DNA of 56,220 bases from Halorubrum californiense DSM 19288. Lineage in GTDB: Archaea > Halobacteriota > Halobacteria > Halobacteriales > Haloferacaceae. The notes beneath the pieces were generated by a model. It made no database searches and was not told where the DNA came from. It saw only the letters and a list, made by a program, of their open reading frames with translations. Shown in pieces: positions 49,175-56,220 of this stretch. The stretch lies in assembly GCF_000336875.1 (NCBI RefSeq), contig NZ_AOJK01000009.1, forward strand, positions 74,731 to 130,950. Reading direction: 5' to 3'. The position numbers were made by a program, and so were the translations under genes. Each line of letters opens with the position of its first letter. Position 1 is the stretch's first letter.

Positions 49175-50001
49175 GCGAGCGGCTCACCTGCGTCCGCCCG
49201 GCTCGATCCCGATTCGAGCCGCGGGGCGACGGGCCCGGACCGAACGGTTATCTCGCCTCGGGCCCTCAGATCGGTATCACGGTCCTTCGACTCCTGCGGC
49301 TGACGACGCCCGCCGACTTCGCCGCCTGGTACACCGCCGGCCGCGCGTACACGACCGGCGTCGCCGAGGGGATGGGCTTCGCCGGCGTCGACGAACTCGA
49401 CGCCGACCGGATCGCGCGTCGACTGCGAACGGCCCCCGACGAACTGACGCCCGCCGAGGCGCGCTCGGTCGCGGCGACGCTGCTCGCGGACGGCGCGTTC
49501 TCGGAGCCGTACTGCGAGTGGCTGCCGACCTGGTACGAACTCGCGCTGATCGCGCCGGTCCGGTACTGCGACTGGCGGCTGCGACGCGTCGCCGGGAGGG
49601 TCGCCGAGCGCGCGTCCGTGACCGCGACCGCGCCGCGGTTCTCGCGCCCCACCGACGTGCGGATCGACGGCGCGCCGGCGCTGTCGCGGGTCTCCGGCTT
49701 CCGCGAGCGGTTCCTCCTCGCGGACTCGCTGCTCCACTTGGAGTGGTTCGCCCACGTCGCCGCCGCCGACGGCATCGAGGTGCCCGACGGCCTCGTCGCC
49801 CGAACCCGCGAGGAGTCGCTGTCCTACTACGGCGGGGAGCGCGACCGTCTCTCGCCCGATGTCAGACGGTTCCAGCGCCACCTGTTCGCCGACGACCGCT
49901 GGGTCCGCCGGGTCGACGAGGCGTACGACCTCGATAGCGCCCTGTTCGGCCTCTGGGAGCGACTGCTGCGGGACGAGCGGCGGCGGCTCGGCGGCGACTG
50001 A
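49171..50001 (+). CDS. Third gene of the MinD-like cassette, unknown (276 aa)
   Basis: A 276-residue protein beginning at GTG 49171, which overlaps the preceding stop (GTGA); an internal start could be used. The core is helical: RLLRLTTPADFAAWYTAGRA, YTTGVAEGMGFAGVDELDAD, LTPAEARSVAATLLADGAF, YCEWLPTWYELALIAPVRY, ending with DEAYDLDSALFGLWERLLRD. It is rich in Trp/Tyr and lacks a signal peptide. I do not recognise the family. Strict coupling to the two upstream genes says that it works with the MinD-like ATPase. Confidence 0.65.
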   Translation: MSERLTCVRPARSRFEPRGDGPGPNGYLASGPQIGITVLRLLRLTTPADFAAWYTAGRAYTTGVAEGMGFAGVDELDADRIARRLRTAPDELTPAEARSVAATLLADGAFSEPYCEWLPTWYELALIAPVRYCDWRLRRVAGRVAERASVTATAPRFSRPTDVRIDGAPALSRVSGFRERFLLADSLLHLEWFAHVAAADGIEVPDGLVARTREESLSYYGGERDRLSPDVRRFQRHLFADDRWVRRVDEAYDLDSALFGLWERLLRDERRRLGGD

Positions 50002-50380
50002 TCCGGGGCGACAGTCGACCGAATCTGGGTGCGATCGACCGAGTCGCGGTGCGAGCCGACGGAAAAGGTGTTACAGACCCGGTAACAAGTTACAGGACCT
50101 AATCGCGAAACGAGAGGTAAGTATAGGCCGGCCGCTCCATTACTGAGTTGTACGAACCGCGTTTCGGTTCGCTGTCCCTGAGCTTCGGCCCTCGTTTTCG
50201 CTCGCGGCGCTCCCGTTGCGATTTCTGTTTCGTCCGCGTTCACGATGCGATCCACCCGTTACGCGTCTGGCTCTCGCACCCCCAAGCGGCGGTCACAACT
50301 CGTCGCCGAGTAATCTTTTATTCATCGTTGCGCTTGCCGGAAGCTTCATACGTCGGCTCGCGGATCCTCCGAGTACACGA
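50002..50380. promoter_or_regulatory. ppsA upstream region with repeats, a TrmB-like box and promoter
   Basis: 379 bp without a gene. It holds GTTACAG repeats at 50070-50095 (direct, and inverted GTTAC/GTAAC at 50070-50086), a TrmB-like box at 50297-50312 and a TATA-like 'atctttta' at 50313-50320, about 65 bp before the ppsA ATG. The ORFs that run through it have no codon bias of neighbours and are rejected. Confidence 0.55.
50297..50312 (+). promoter_or_regulatory. TrmB-like regulator box in the ppsA promoter
   Basis: AACT, 7 bases, GAGTA matches the Halobacterium TrmB site TACT-N7/8-GAGTA with a single change in the first base. It sits directly upstream of the TATA box (50313-50320), as expected for a gene that TrmB activates when glucose is low. 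ppsA is a gluconeogenic target in Halobacterium. Binding here is inferred. Confidence 0.55.
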
Positions 50381-52747
50381 ATGGCAGTACTCTTGCTGGA
50401 GGACGTCGACGCCGACGACGTCGGGACCGTCGGCGGAAAGGCCGCGTCGCTCGGCGAACTCATCGGTGCGGGGCTCCCGGTGCCGCCGGGATTCGCCGTC
50501 ACCGCGGGCACGTATCGGGCCTTCATCGAGGAGGCTGGGATCGACGACGAGCTGTTCGACGCGGTCGACGTCGACCCCGAGGACTCCGCGGCGCTCCGCG
50601 AGGCCGAGGCGCGCGCGGAGGAACTCATCCTCGAGACGCCGTTCCCCGAGGAAGTCCGCGAGGAAATTCTCGAACAGTACCGGTCGATGGCCGAGGACGG
50701 CGAGGAGGCGTTCGTCGCGGTGCGCTCGTCCGCGACCGCCGAGGACCTGCCCGACTCCTCGTTCGCCGGCCAGCAGGAAACGTTCCTCAACGTCCGCGAG
50801 GACGACCTCCTCCGGCGCGTGAAGGAGTGCTGGGCCTCGCTTTTCACCCAGCGCGCGATCTACTACCGACAGCAGCGGGGGTTCCCGCACGAGGACGTCG
50901 ACATCGCGGTCGTCGTCCAGCGGATGGTCGACGCCGATAAGTCCGGCGTGATGTTCACCAGCCACCCCTCGACGGGCGAGCCGCAGGTCACCATCGAGGC
51001 CGCGTGGGGGCTCGGCGAGGCGGTCGTCTCCGGCACCGTCTCCCCCGACAACTACGTGTACGACCGCGAGCGGGCCGAGGTCGACGCGGTCACCGTCGCG
51101 GACAAGAAGGTGGAGATGGTGAAGGACGCGGAGACCGGCGAGACGGTCCAGCTCGACGTCGACGAGGAGCGCCGGACCGAGCGAGTCCTCTCCGACGCGG
51201 AGATCGGCGACCTCGTCGCGCTCGGCGAGCGGGTCGAAGACCACTACGGCGCTCCCCAAGACGTCGAGTGGGCGATCTACGACGGCGAGATATACATGCT
51301 CCAGTCGCGGCCGATCACCACGATCCGCGAGGACGCCGGCGACGAGGCGGGCGCGAGCGGGGACTCCGCGGCCGGGGAGGGCGCCGGCGCGGCGACCGCC
51401 GACGGCGACGGCGGACCGACGGGGAGCGGCTCCAACCACGGGACGGCCGCGAACGGCGACGACGACGCGGACGTCCTCGTCGACGGGCTCGGCGCGAGCC
51501 CGGGGATCGTCTCCGGCGCCGTCCGGATCGTCCACAAGCTCGATCACCTCGATCAGGTCCAAGAGGGCGACGTGATGGTGACGGAGATGACGATGCCGGA
51601 CATGGTGCCGGCGATGAAGCGCGCTGCCGGCATCGTCACGGATGAGGGCGGGATGACGAGCCACGCGGCGATCATCTCTCGCGAACTCGGCGTGCCGGCG
51701 GTCGTCGGCGCCGGCAACGGGACACGGGTCCTCGAAGACGGCCAGCAGGTCACCCTCGACGGCGACAAGGGGACGATCCGGGCGGGCGAGTCGGCGTCGG
51801 CCGAGTCCGGCGAGGAGTTCGAGCCGGTGGAGGCCGCGCGGCCCGAAACCCCCGTCAAGCCGATGACGGCGACGGAGGTGAAGGTGAACGTCTCGATCCC
51901 GGAAGCCGGCGAGCGCGCCGCGGCGACGGGCGCCGACGGCGTCGGCCTGCTCCGGATCGAACACATGGTCCTCTCGCTCGGGAAGACTCCCGAGAAGTAC
52001 ATCGCCGACCACGGCGCCCGCGCGTATCAGGACGAGCTCATCGAGGGCGTGCGCCGCGTCGCCGACGAGTTCTACCCGCGGCCGGTCCGGGTGCGGACCA
52101 TCGACGCGCCCACCGACGAGTTCCGAGAGTTGGAGGGCGGCGGGGGCGAGCCGAACGAGCACAACCCGATGCTCGGCTGGCGCGGGATCCGCCGGAGCCT
52201 CGACAAGCCCGAGCCGTTCCGGCAGGAGCTGGCCGCGTTCGCGCGGCTCTACGACATGGGGTACGATAACCTGGAGGTGATGTTCCCGCTCGTCAACGAC
52301 GCGAAAGACATCGAGGGGATCACGGGCCACATGCGCGAGGCCGGGATCGACCCCGAGACCCACCGCTGGGGCGTGATGATCGAGACGCCCGCGAGCGCGC
52401 TCCAGATCGAGGAGCTGGCGAACGCCGGCATCGACTTCGCCTCCTTCGGTACCAACGACCTCACGCAGTACACGCTCGCGGTCGACCGCAACAACGAACA
52501 CGTCGCCGACCGGTTCGACGAGCTCCACCCCGCCGTGTTGCGGCTCATCGGCGACACCATCGAAACGTGCCGCGAGCTTGGCGTCGACACCAGCATCTGC
52601 GGGCAGGCGGGCTCGAAGCCCGAGATGGTCGAGTTCCTCGTCGAGAAGGGAGTCGCCTCCATCTCCGCGAACATCGACGCGGTCCGCGACGTCCAACACG
52701 AGGTCAAGCGGACCGAACAGCGCCTGCTGCTCGACTCGGTCCGCTGA
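50381..52747 (+). CDS. ppsA: Phosphoenolpyruvate synthase
   Basis: A 788-residue PEP synthase (pyruvate, water dikinase) making PEP from pyruvate and ATP for gluconeogenesis. The ATP-grasp domain (1-340) starts with VGTVGGKAASLGELIGAGLP and has VRSSATAEDLPDSSFAGQQE. A Gly/Ala/Asp linker of about 50 residues (about 325-365) leads to the phosphohistidine domain with His428 (GGMTSHAAIISRELGVPAVV). The PEP/pyruvate barrel ends with Cys740 in TSICGQAGSKPE. No intein is present. Start ATG 50381 is in keeping with the family; the upstream frame is not. Confidence 0.95.
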   Translation: MAVLLLEDVDADDVGTVGGKAASLGELIGAGLPVPPGFAVTAGTYRAFIEEAGIDDELFDAVDVDPEDSAALREAEARAEELILETPFPEEVREEILEQYRSMAEDGEEAFVAVRSSATAEDLPDSSFAGQQETFLNVREDDLLRRVKECWASLFTQRAIYYRQQRGFPHEDVDIAVVVQRMVDADKSGVMFTSHPSTGEPQVTIEAAWGLGEAVVSGTVSPDNYVYDRERAEVDAVTVADKKVEMVKDAETGETVQLDVDEERRTERVLSDAEIGDLVALGERVEDHYGAPQDVEWAIYDGEIYMLQSRPITTIREDAGDEAGASGDSAAGEGAGAATADGDGGPTGSGSNHGTAANGDDDADVLVDGLGASPGIVSGAVRIVHKLDHLDQVQEGDVMVTEMTMPDMVPAMKRAAGIVTDEGGMTSHAAIISRELGVPAVVGAGNGTRVLEDGQQVTLDGDKGTIRAGESASAESGEEFEPVEAARPETPVKPMTATEVKVNVSIPEAGERAAATGADGVGLLRIEHMVLSLGKTPEKYIADHGARAYQDELIEGVRRVADEFYPRPVRVRTIDAPTDEFRELEGGGGEPNEHNPMLGWRGIRRSLDKPEPFRQELAAFARLYDMGYDNLEVMFPLVNDAKDIEGITGHMREAGIDPETHRWGVMIETPASALQIEELANAGIDFASFGTNDLTQYTLAVDRNNEHVADRFDELHPAVLRLIGDTIETCRELGVDTSICGQAGSKPEMVEFLVEKGVASISANIDAVRDVQHEVKRTEQRLLLDSVR

Positions 52748-52824
52748 GGCCGGCCGCAGCGGCGTTTTCCCACCAGGGCCCAGAGCGGAACGGGTAAGAG
52801 CCGCCCCCGACAACGGACGGGCAG

Positions 52825-53919
52825 ATGCGACAGCCGGAACCGGAGCCGCAGTCGTTCGACCGGGTACTCTCCTCGATGTGCACCGAGCCGCACTCGGACG
52901 CCCGCGCGGCCGCCGAGCGGTTCCTCGCGACGAACCCCGGCGACCCCGCAACCTACGATGCGGTGGCGGACTTGGAGGCGCGCGCGGTCGAGGGGCTCGC
53001 GACGCTCGCGGATCACCCGGACCCGGAGAACGCCGCAGGGTACGTCACCTCCGGCGGCACCGAGGCGAACATCCAAGCGGTCCGGTCGGCGCGGAACCGA
53101 CACCGCGAGAGCGGCGGCACGCGCGGCGGGCCCGAGATCAACGTCGTCGCGCCCGAGAGCGCGCATTTCTCGTTCACTAAGGCGGCCGAGGTGCTCGGCG
53201 TCGAGCTCCGGACGGTCCCCCTCGACGACGACTACCGGGCGGATCCCAACGCCGTCGCGGCCGCCGTCGACGACGCGACCGCGCTCGTCGTCGGCGTCGC
53301 CGGCAGCACCGAGTACGGCCGGGTCGACCCGATCCCCGAGCTGGCAGCGATCGCGGAGGAAGCGGGAGCGCGGTTCCACGTCGACGCCGCATGGGGCGGG
53401 TTCGTCCTCCCGTTCACCGACCACGCGTGGTCGTTCGCCGACGCGCCGGTCGACACGCTGACGATCGACCCCCACAAGTTCGGGCAGGCGCCGGTCCCGG
53501 CGGGCGGGCTGTTGGCCCGCGAGGACGCCGCGCTCGACGCGCTCGCGATCGACACTCCGTACCTTGAGACGCGGTCGCAGGCGACGCTGACCGGGACCCG
53601 GAGCGGGGCCGGGGTCGCCGGCGCCGCCGCGGCGATGGACGCGCTGTGGCCCGACGGCTACCGCGAGGCCGCGGCGCGCGCGGCCGACGACGCGGACTGG
53701 CTCGCCGACCAACTCGCCGACCGCGGGTACGACGTCGTCGACCCCGAACTCCCGCTCGTCGCGGCCGACGTGCCCGAGCCGACGTTCGCCGCGCTCCGCG
53801 ACGCCGGGTGGAAGGTGTCGCGGACCGGAACCGGCGAGCTGCGCGTGGTGTGTATGCCGCACGTGACGCGTTCGGCGCTGCGGGCGTTCCTCGACGACCT
53901 CGACCGGATCCGGCGGTAG
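52825..53919 (+). CDS. mfnA: MfnA-family PLP-dependent decarboxylase (tyrosine/aspartate decarboxylase)
   Basis: A 364-residue group II PLP decarboxylase. It starts ...[20 protein letters not shown] and contains [19 protein letters not shown] (PLP phosphate), [18 protein letters not shown] and [15 protein letters not shown] (Asp). The PLP lysine is Lys218 in [17 protein letters not shown]. In methanogens MfnA makes tyramine; haloarchaea have no methanofuran, and such enzymes are believed to make beta-alanine from aspartate for coenzyme A. It follows ppsA by 77 bp, with no obvious pathway link. Confidence 0.88.
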   Translation: MRQPEPEPQSFDRVLSSMCTEPHSDARAAAERFLATNPGDPATYDAVADLEARAVEGLATLADHPDPENAAGYVTSGGTEANIQAVRSARNRHRESGGTRGGPEINVVAPESAHFSFTKAAEVLGVELRTVPLDDDYRADPNAVAAAVDDATALVVGVAGSTEYGRVDPIPELAAIAEEAGARFHVDAAWGGFVLPFTDHAWSFADAPVDTLTIDPHKFGQAPVPAGGLLAREDAALDALAIDTPYLETRSQATLTGTRSGAGVAGAAAAMDALWPDGYREAAARAADDADWLADQLADRGYDVVDPELPLVAADVPEPTFAALRDAGWKVSRTGTGELRVVCMPHVTRSALRAFLDDLDRIRR

Positions 53920-53970
53920 GTCGCAGTCGAACACGCGACCGGGTGGCGACGCTTCCTTATAAATAGGTCA

Positions 53971-54236
53971 GGCGGTGGCGCGTGCCGGTGAGCGCCGCAT
54001 CGCGGCGCGAACTGCACGCGCGAGGGAGTCGCTGGCCCCGGAGCGAAGCGGAGGGTGCCAGCGACGAGGCTGGGGAGGCGTGAGGCAGCGGTGCTGTGCG
54101 GTCGGGGTAGGACTCAAAGGGGCAGCCGCGAGGGCGACGTAGGCGACGCAAGCACCGCAGGGAGCGAACGGAGTGAGCGACTGCGGAGCGCAGCGAGCGT
54201 ACGTCGCCCTCGCGGCTGGGGCTTTGGTGGTGTTGT
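53971..54236 (-). repeat. Dispersed structured repeat, copy D
   Basis: About 266 bp in the mfnA-halocyanin gap (53920-54344), inverted relative to copies B and C. Stems on the plus strand: terminal stem 53978-53985 with 54014-54021 enclosing 53992-53998 with 54002-54008; second stem 54028-54036 with 54057-54065 (9 bp); and a long perfect 18-bp inverted repeat 54124-54141 with 54200-54217 around a 58-nt loop. Just before it, 'ccttataaatagg' (53955-53967) looks like a TATA box, and the halocyanin promoter lies after it. Confidence 0.8.
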
Positions 54237-54344
54237 CCGTCGATCCGTACGTCACTCCGTATCGCCGAGCGGTCGGCTTCGAATCGACCTCGGCGTCGCG
54301 TTCGGATCAACATATTCACTACGGGTCACCACGAACCGCCCTGT

Positions 54345-54980
54345 ATGAGTTCGGACGACGTCTCTCGGCGCGCGTTCATGCGGACGGCCGGCGGTGCGGC
54401 GGCCGCCGCCGGCGCGGCGACGGCGACGGCGGGGACGGCGGCTGCACAGGAAGTGGAACCCGACTGGCCGAGCGCCGCCGTTGGGAACGTCGGGTCGTAC
54501 ACCGACGCCCGCGGCCAAGACTCGGTGACCATCTCGGTCGGCGCCGGCGACCAAGGGCTCGCGTTCGACCCGACGCTGGTGTGGGTCGACGAGGGGACGA
54601 CGATCACTTGGGAGTGGACCGGTAACGGCGGCAACCACAACGTCCAGACGGTCGACGGCGGCGGCCCGGCCAGCCTCGACAGCGGCAACCCCGTCGGCGA
54701 GGAGGGAGCCACCTACGAGTACGAGACGTCCGGCGAGGACGCCGGCATCACCCACTACCACTGCGTCCCCCACACCGCGGTGGGCATGCACGCCGGACTC
54801 GCCGTCGGCGGAGACATCGCCACCGTCGAGGTCGGCGGCGGCGGATCGGACGCGGTGTTCGTCCCGGACGCCGCCCGCGCGCTCGGCATCGCGACGTTCA
54901 TCGCGATGGTGAGCACGCTGGGGCTGGCGTTCGTCTTCATGAAGTACGGCGGCACGATCACCGGACAGGAACAGGCGTAG
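54345..54980 (+). CDS. Halocyanin-like blue copper protein, membrane-anchored
   Basis: A 211-residue type I copper protein. The Tat signal is SRRAFMRTAGGAAAAAGAAT with cleavage near AAAQ-EVEP. The cupredoxin domain has copper ligands His98 (GNGGNHNV), Cys140 and His143 (HYHCVPHTAVGMH) and Met148. Unlike classical halocyanins it ends with a C-terminal membrane span (IATFIAMVSTLGLAFVFMKY), so it is tethered outside the cytoplasmic membrane. It probably carries electrons between a cytochrome bc-type complex and a terminal oxidase. Its promoter (about 54309-54315, catattc) lies in the spacer behind repeat copy D. Confidence 0.88.
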   Translation: MSSDDVSRRAFMRTAGGAAAAAGAATATAGTAAAQEVEPDWPSAAVGNVGSYTDARGQDSVTISVGAGDQGLAFDPTLVWVDEGTTITWEWTGNGGNHNVQTVDGGGPASLDSGNPVGEEGATYEYETSGEDAGITHYHCVPHTAVGMHAGLAVGGDIATVEVGGGGSDAVFVPDAARALGIATFIAMVSTLGLAFVFMKYGGTITGQEQA

Positions 54981-55034
54981 CGGACGCCGCGCGGTCGCTC
55001 TCTCCTCGGGTTCTCCCTCGCCCGCAGCGGCTGG

Positions 55035-56084
55035 TCACTCCCCGTCGACGAGCTCCTCGTACAGCGCGACGTAGCGGTCGACGACCGCCTCGTGGTCGAA
55101 CGAGGCGAACTCGCGGTCGACTGCGCGTCGTTCGAGGTCGCCGACCGCGACGAACTCGTCGGCCAGCTCCGCCGGGCTCGTCACGAGCCGCCCGCGCTCG
55201 CGCCCCTCGACGAGCTCGTGAGCGCTGGAGTCCGCCTGATACTCGACGAGGGCGACGCAGCCGCACGCGACCGCCCACAACAGGTCGGTCGCGAACGTCT
55301 CCCACGTCGCCGTGGCGACCGCGACGTGCGTGCCCTTGAATATCGGAATCCGCTCCTCGGTCGGGAGGTCGCCGAGGAACTCGACACGATCGTCGATCCG
55401 GAGGTCGCTCGCGGTCGCCTCGATCTGGCCGCGCTCGGGGCCGTCGCCGATCACCGCCGCGGTCCAGTCGCGGCCGCGCAGCTCGGCGAGCCCGAGGAGG
55501 AACGTCTCGACGTTGGCGTGGCGGTCGAGCCGCCGCGAGTACACCGCGTCGAACCGGTCGTCGACGCTCGCGGCCTCGACGGCGTCGAAGTCGATGCTCT
55601 CGGGGAGGACGCGGACGTCCTCACCGTCGGCGCCGTGTTCGCGGACCCGGGTCTTCGTGGTCCGGGAGGGGGTCGCCACCGCGTCGGCGCGGCGCGCGAG
55701 CGGCCGGTACCACCGCCGGGCGTCGGCGGGGTGGTCGCGCCACCAGTCGACGACGACCGGCGCCCGCGAGAGCGAGCCCGCCACCGTGGCGGCGAGCGCG
55801 GGCGTCGGCGGGCTGTTGACCGCGTGGACGACGTCGGGCCCGACGCGACGGAGCGCGGCCGGGAGCTTCGCGGCGAAGGCGACGGGCGCGGGCTCGACGG
55901 TGACCGACCGGTACTCGATCCCGCCCTGCTTGAAGGCGTCGTGGTCCCCGCCCCACCAGCGCGCGCAGAGCCAGGTCACGTCGTGCCCGCGGTCGGCGAG
56001 CGCGCGGGCGGTCCGCAGGGTTCGCGTTCGCGCTGCGGTCTCCCCGTGTCCGGGGGCGAAAAGCGAGACGAACGCGACGCGCAT
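55035..56084 (-). CDS. Glycosyltransferase (GT4-like)
   Basis: A 349-residue GT-B protein. N-terminal: RVAFVSLFAPGHGETAARTR, VTWLCARWWGGDHDAF, GPDVVHAVNSPPTPALAAT. C-terminal: WTAAVIGDGPERGQIEATA, RVEFLGDLPTEERIPIFKGT, then TWETFATDLLWAVACGCVAL. The usual E-x7-E motif is only half kept (Glu, but no second acidic residue), so donor use may differ. It may act in S-layer/archaellin glycosylation or lipid sugar transfer. ATG 56084 fits a TATA-like 'ctttttacc' about 28 bp upstream (56106-56114); a longer start at 56120 would begin inside the promoter. Confidence 0.8.
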   Translation of the reverse strand: MRVAFVSLFAPGHGETAARTRTLRTARALADRGHDVTWLCARWWGGDHDAFKQGGIEYRSVTVEPAPVAFAAKLPAALRRVGPDVVHAVNSPPTPALAATVAGSLSRAPVVVDWWRDHPADARRWYRPLARRADAVATPSRTTKTRVREHGADGEDVRVLPESIDFDAVEAASVDDRFDAVYSRRLDRHANVETFLLGLAELRGRDWTAAVIGDGPERGQIEATASDLRIDDRVEFLGDLPTEERIPIFKGTHVAVATATWETFATDLLWAVACGCVALVEYQADSSAHELVEGRERGRLVTSPAELADEFVAVGDLERRAVDREFASFDHEAVVDRYVALYEELVDGE

Positions 56085-56178
56085 ACGCCGACCGGACGGG
56101 GGGCGCCGGTAAAAAGACACGGCATCCCGCGGAGGTCGCGTAAAGTTAGAGGATGAGGCGGACGATTTCTGAGTGTCT

Positions 56179-56220
56179 ATGACAGAATTCGACCGCCTCA
56201 GCGAACGTACTGCGTGGATC
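56179..56220 (+). CDS. Start of an unidentified gene, cut by the window edge
   Basis: An ATG at 56179 opens 14 codons (MTEFDRLSERTAWI) to the right edge, divergent from the glycosyltransferase. 'gcgtaaagttag' (about 56138-56149) could be its TATA region, about 30 bp upstream. Too little remains to identify the product. Confidence 0.45.
   Translation, partial: MTEFDRLSERTAWI

Noticed and set aside
50381-52747. Intein in PpsA
   Set aside because: The length (788 aa) is normal and the inserted low-complexity part is only a flexible linker between domains.
50318-52951. Antisense open frame of 877 codons opposite ppsA
   Set aside because: Shadow of ppsA; no recognisable domain.
53957-54319. Minus-strand ORF (120 codons) within repeat copy D
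   Set aside because: Same reason as for the other repeat ORFs; Arg/Pro/Ser-rich with no conserved frame.
55035-56120. Longer start (56120) for the last glycosyltransferase
   Set aside because: It would begin upstream of the TATA-like box at 56106-56114; ATG 56084 begins the conserved first strand.

Overview
The window is high-GC haloarchaeal chromosome, most probably Halorubrum or a close relative. The proteins are acidic and rich in Asp and Glu, promoters have archaeal TATA boxes with short or absent leaders, and there are archaeal information-processing genes: TFB, RpoL, proteasome beta, RPA, KEOPS Pcc1, and ribosomal proteins eS1 and uS15. The opsin gene encodes an archaerhodopsin-type proton pump, a form typical of Halorubrum. 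I see no rRNA, tRNA, CRISPR array, prophage or recognisable defence island.

Layout. 1-680: an IS200/IS605-type (IS1341-like) element cut by the window edge, with a partial tnpB, a small divergent ribbon-helix-helix ORF and a terminal hairpin. 794-1825: a glutathionyl-hydroquinone-reductase-like GST. 2107-6810: a sugar-type ABC transporter, with binding protein and two permeases on minus and the ATPase divergent on plus. 7279-11363: MutL, then a thiolase/OB-fold pair. 11397-15764: a DUF1917 gene and the RPA operon (rpa-rpap-rpe). 15872-18356: a small unknown gene, a glycosyltransferase, RpoL and a GNAT. 18443-21184: the uS15/RecJ-like/Pcc1/eS1 operon. 21539-28207: an NhaC antiporter, PHP and AsnB-like proteins, a UDG-like protein and PsmB. 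28310-29050: a likely archaetidylserine synthase. 29143-37027: the light-energy cluster, with retinal synthesis (Brp/Blh), a zinc-ribbon protein, archaerhodopsin, a small membrane protein, an AAA ATPase and the Bat-type activator. 37065-46323: SRPBCC, SPFH and winged-helix proteins, ITPase-like and B12-binding-like proteins, TFB, AroD, an AN1-rhomboid, endonuclease V and small proteins. 46404-50001: a rhodanese/metallo-beta-lactamase protein and a MinD-like three-gene cassette. 50381-56220: PpsA, MfnA-type decarboxylase, halocyanin, a glycosyltransferase and a final partial gene.

The best functional group is the archaerhodopsin cluster. Brp/Blh makes retinal, the opsin pumps protons, and Bat probably activates the opsin promoter through a UAS-like box at 31583-31597. 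Between and around these genes sit a zinc-ribbon coiled-coil protein, a two-helix membrane protein and a low-GC lipoprotein/secreted-like gene of unknown role.

The most unusual signal is non-coding: a dispersed repeat of about 260 bp, with three near-complete copies and one partial copy. Its sequence differs between copies inside several hairpin stems, but pairing is kept because both arms change together. This suggests a conserved folded RNA or DNA element rather than a decayed gene.
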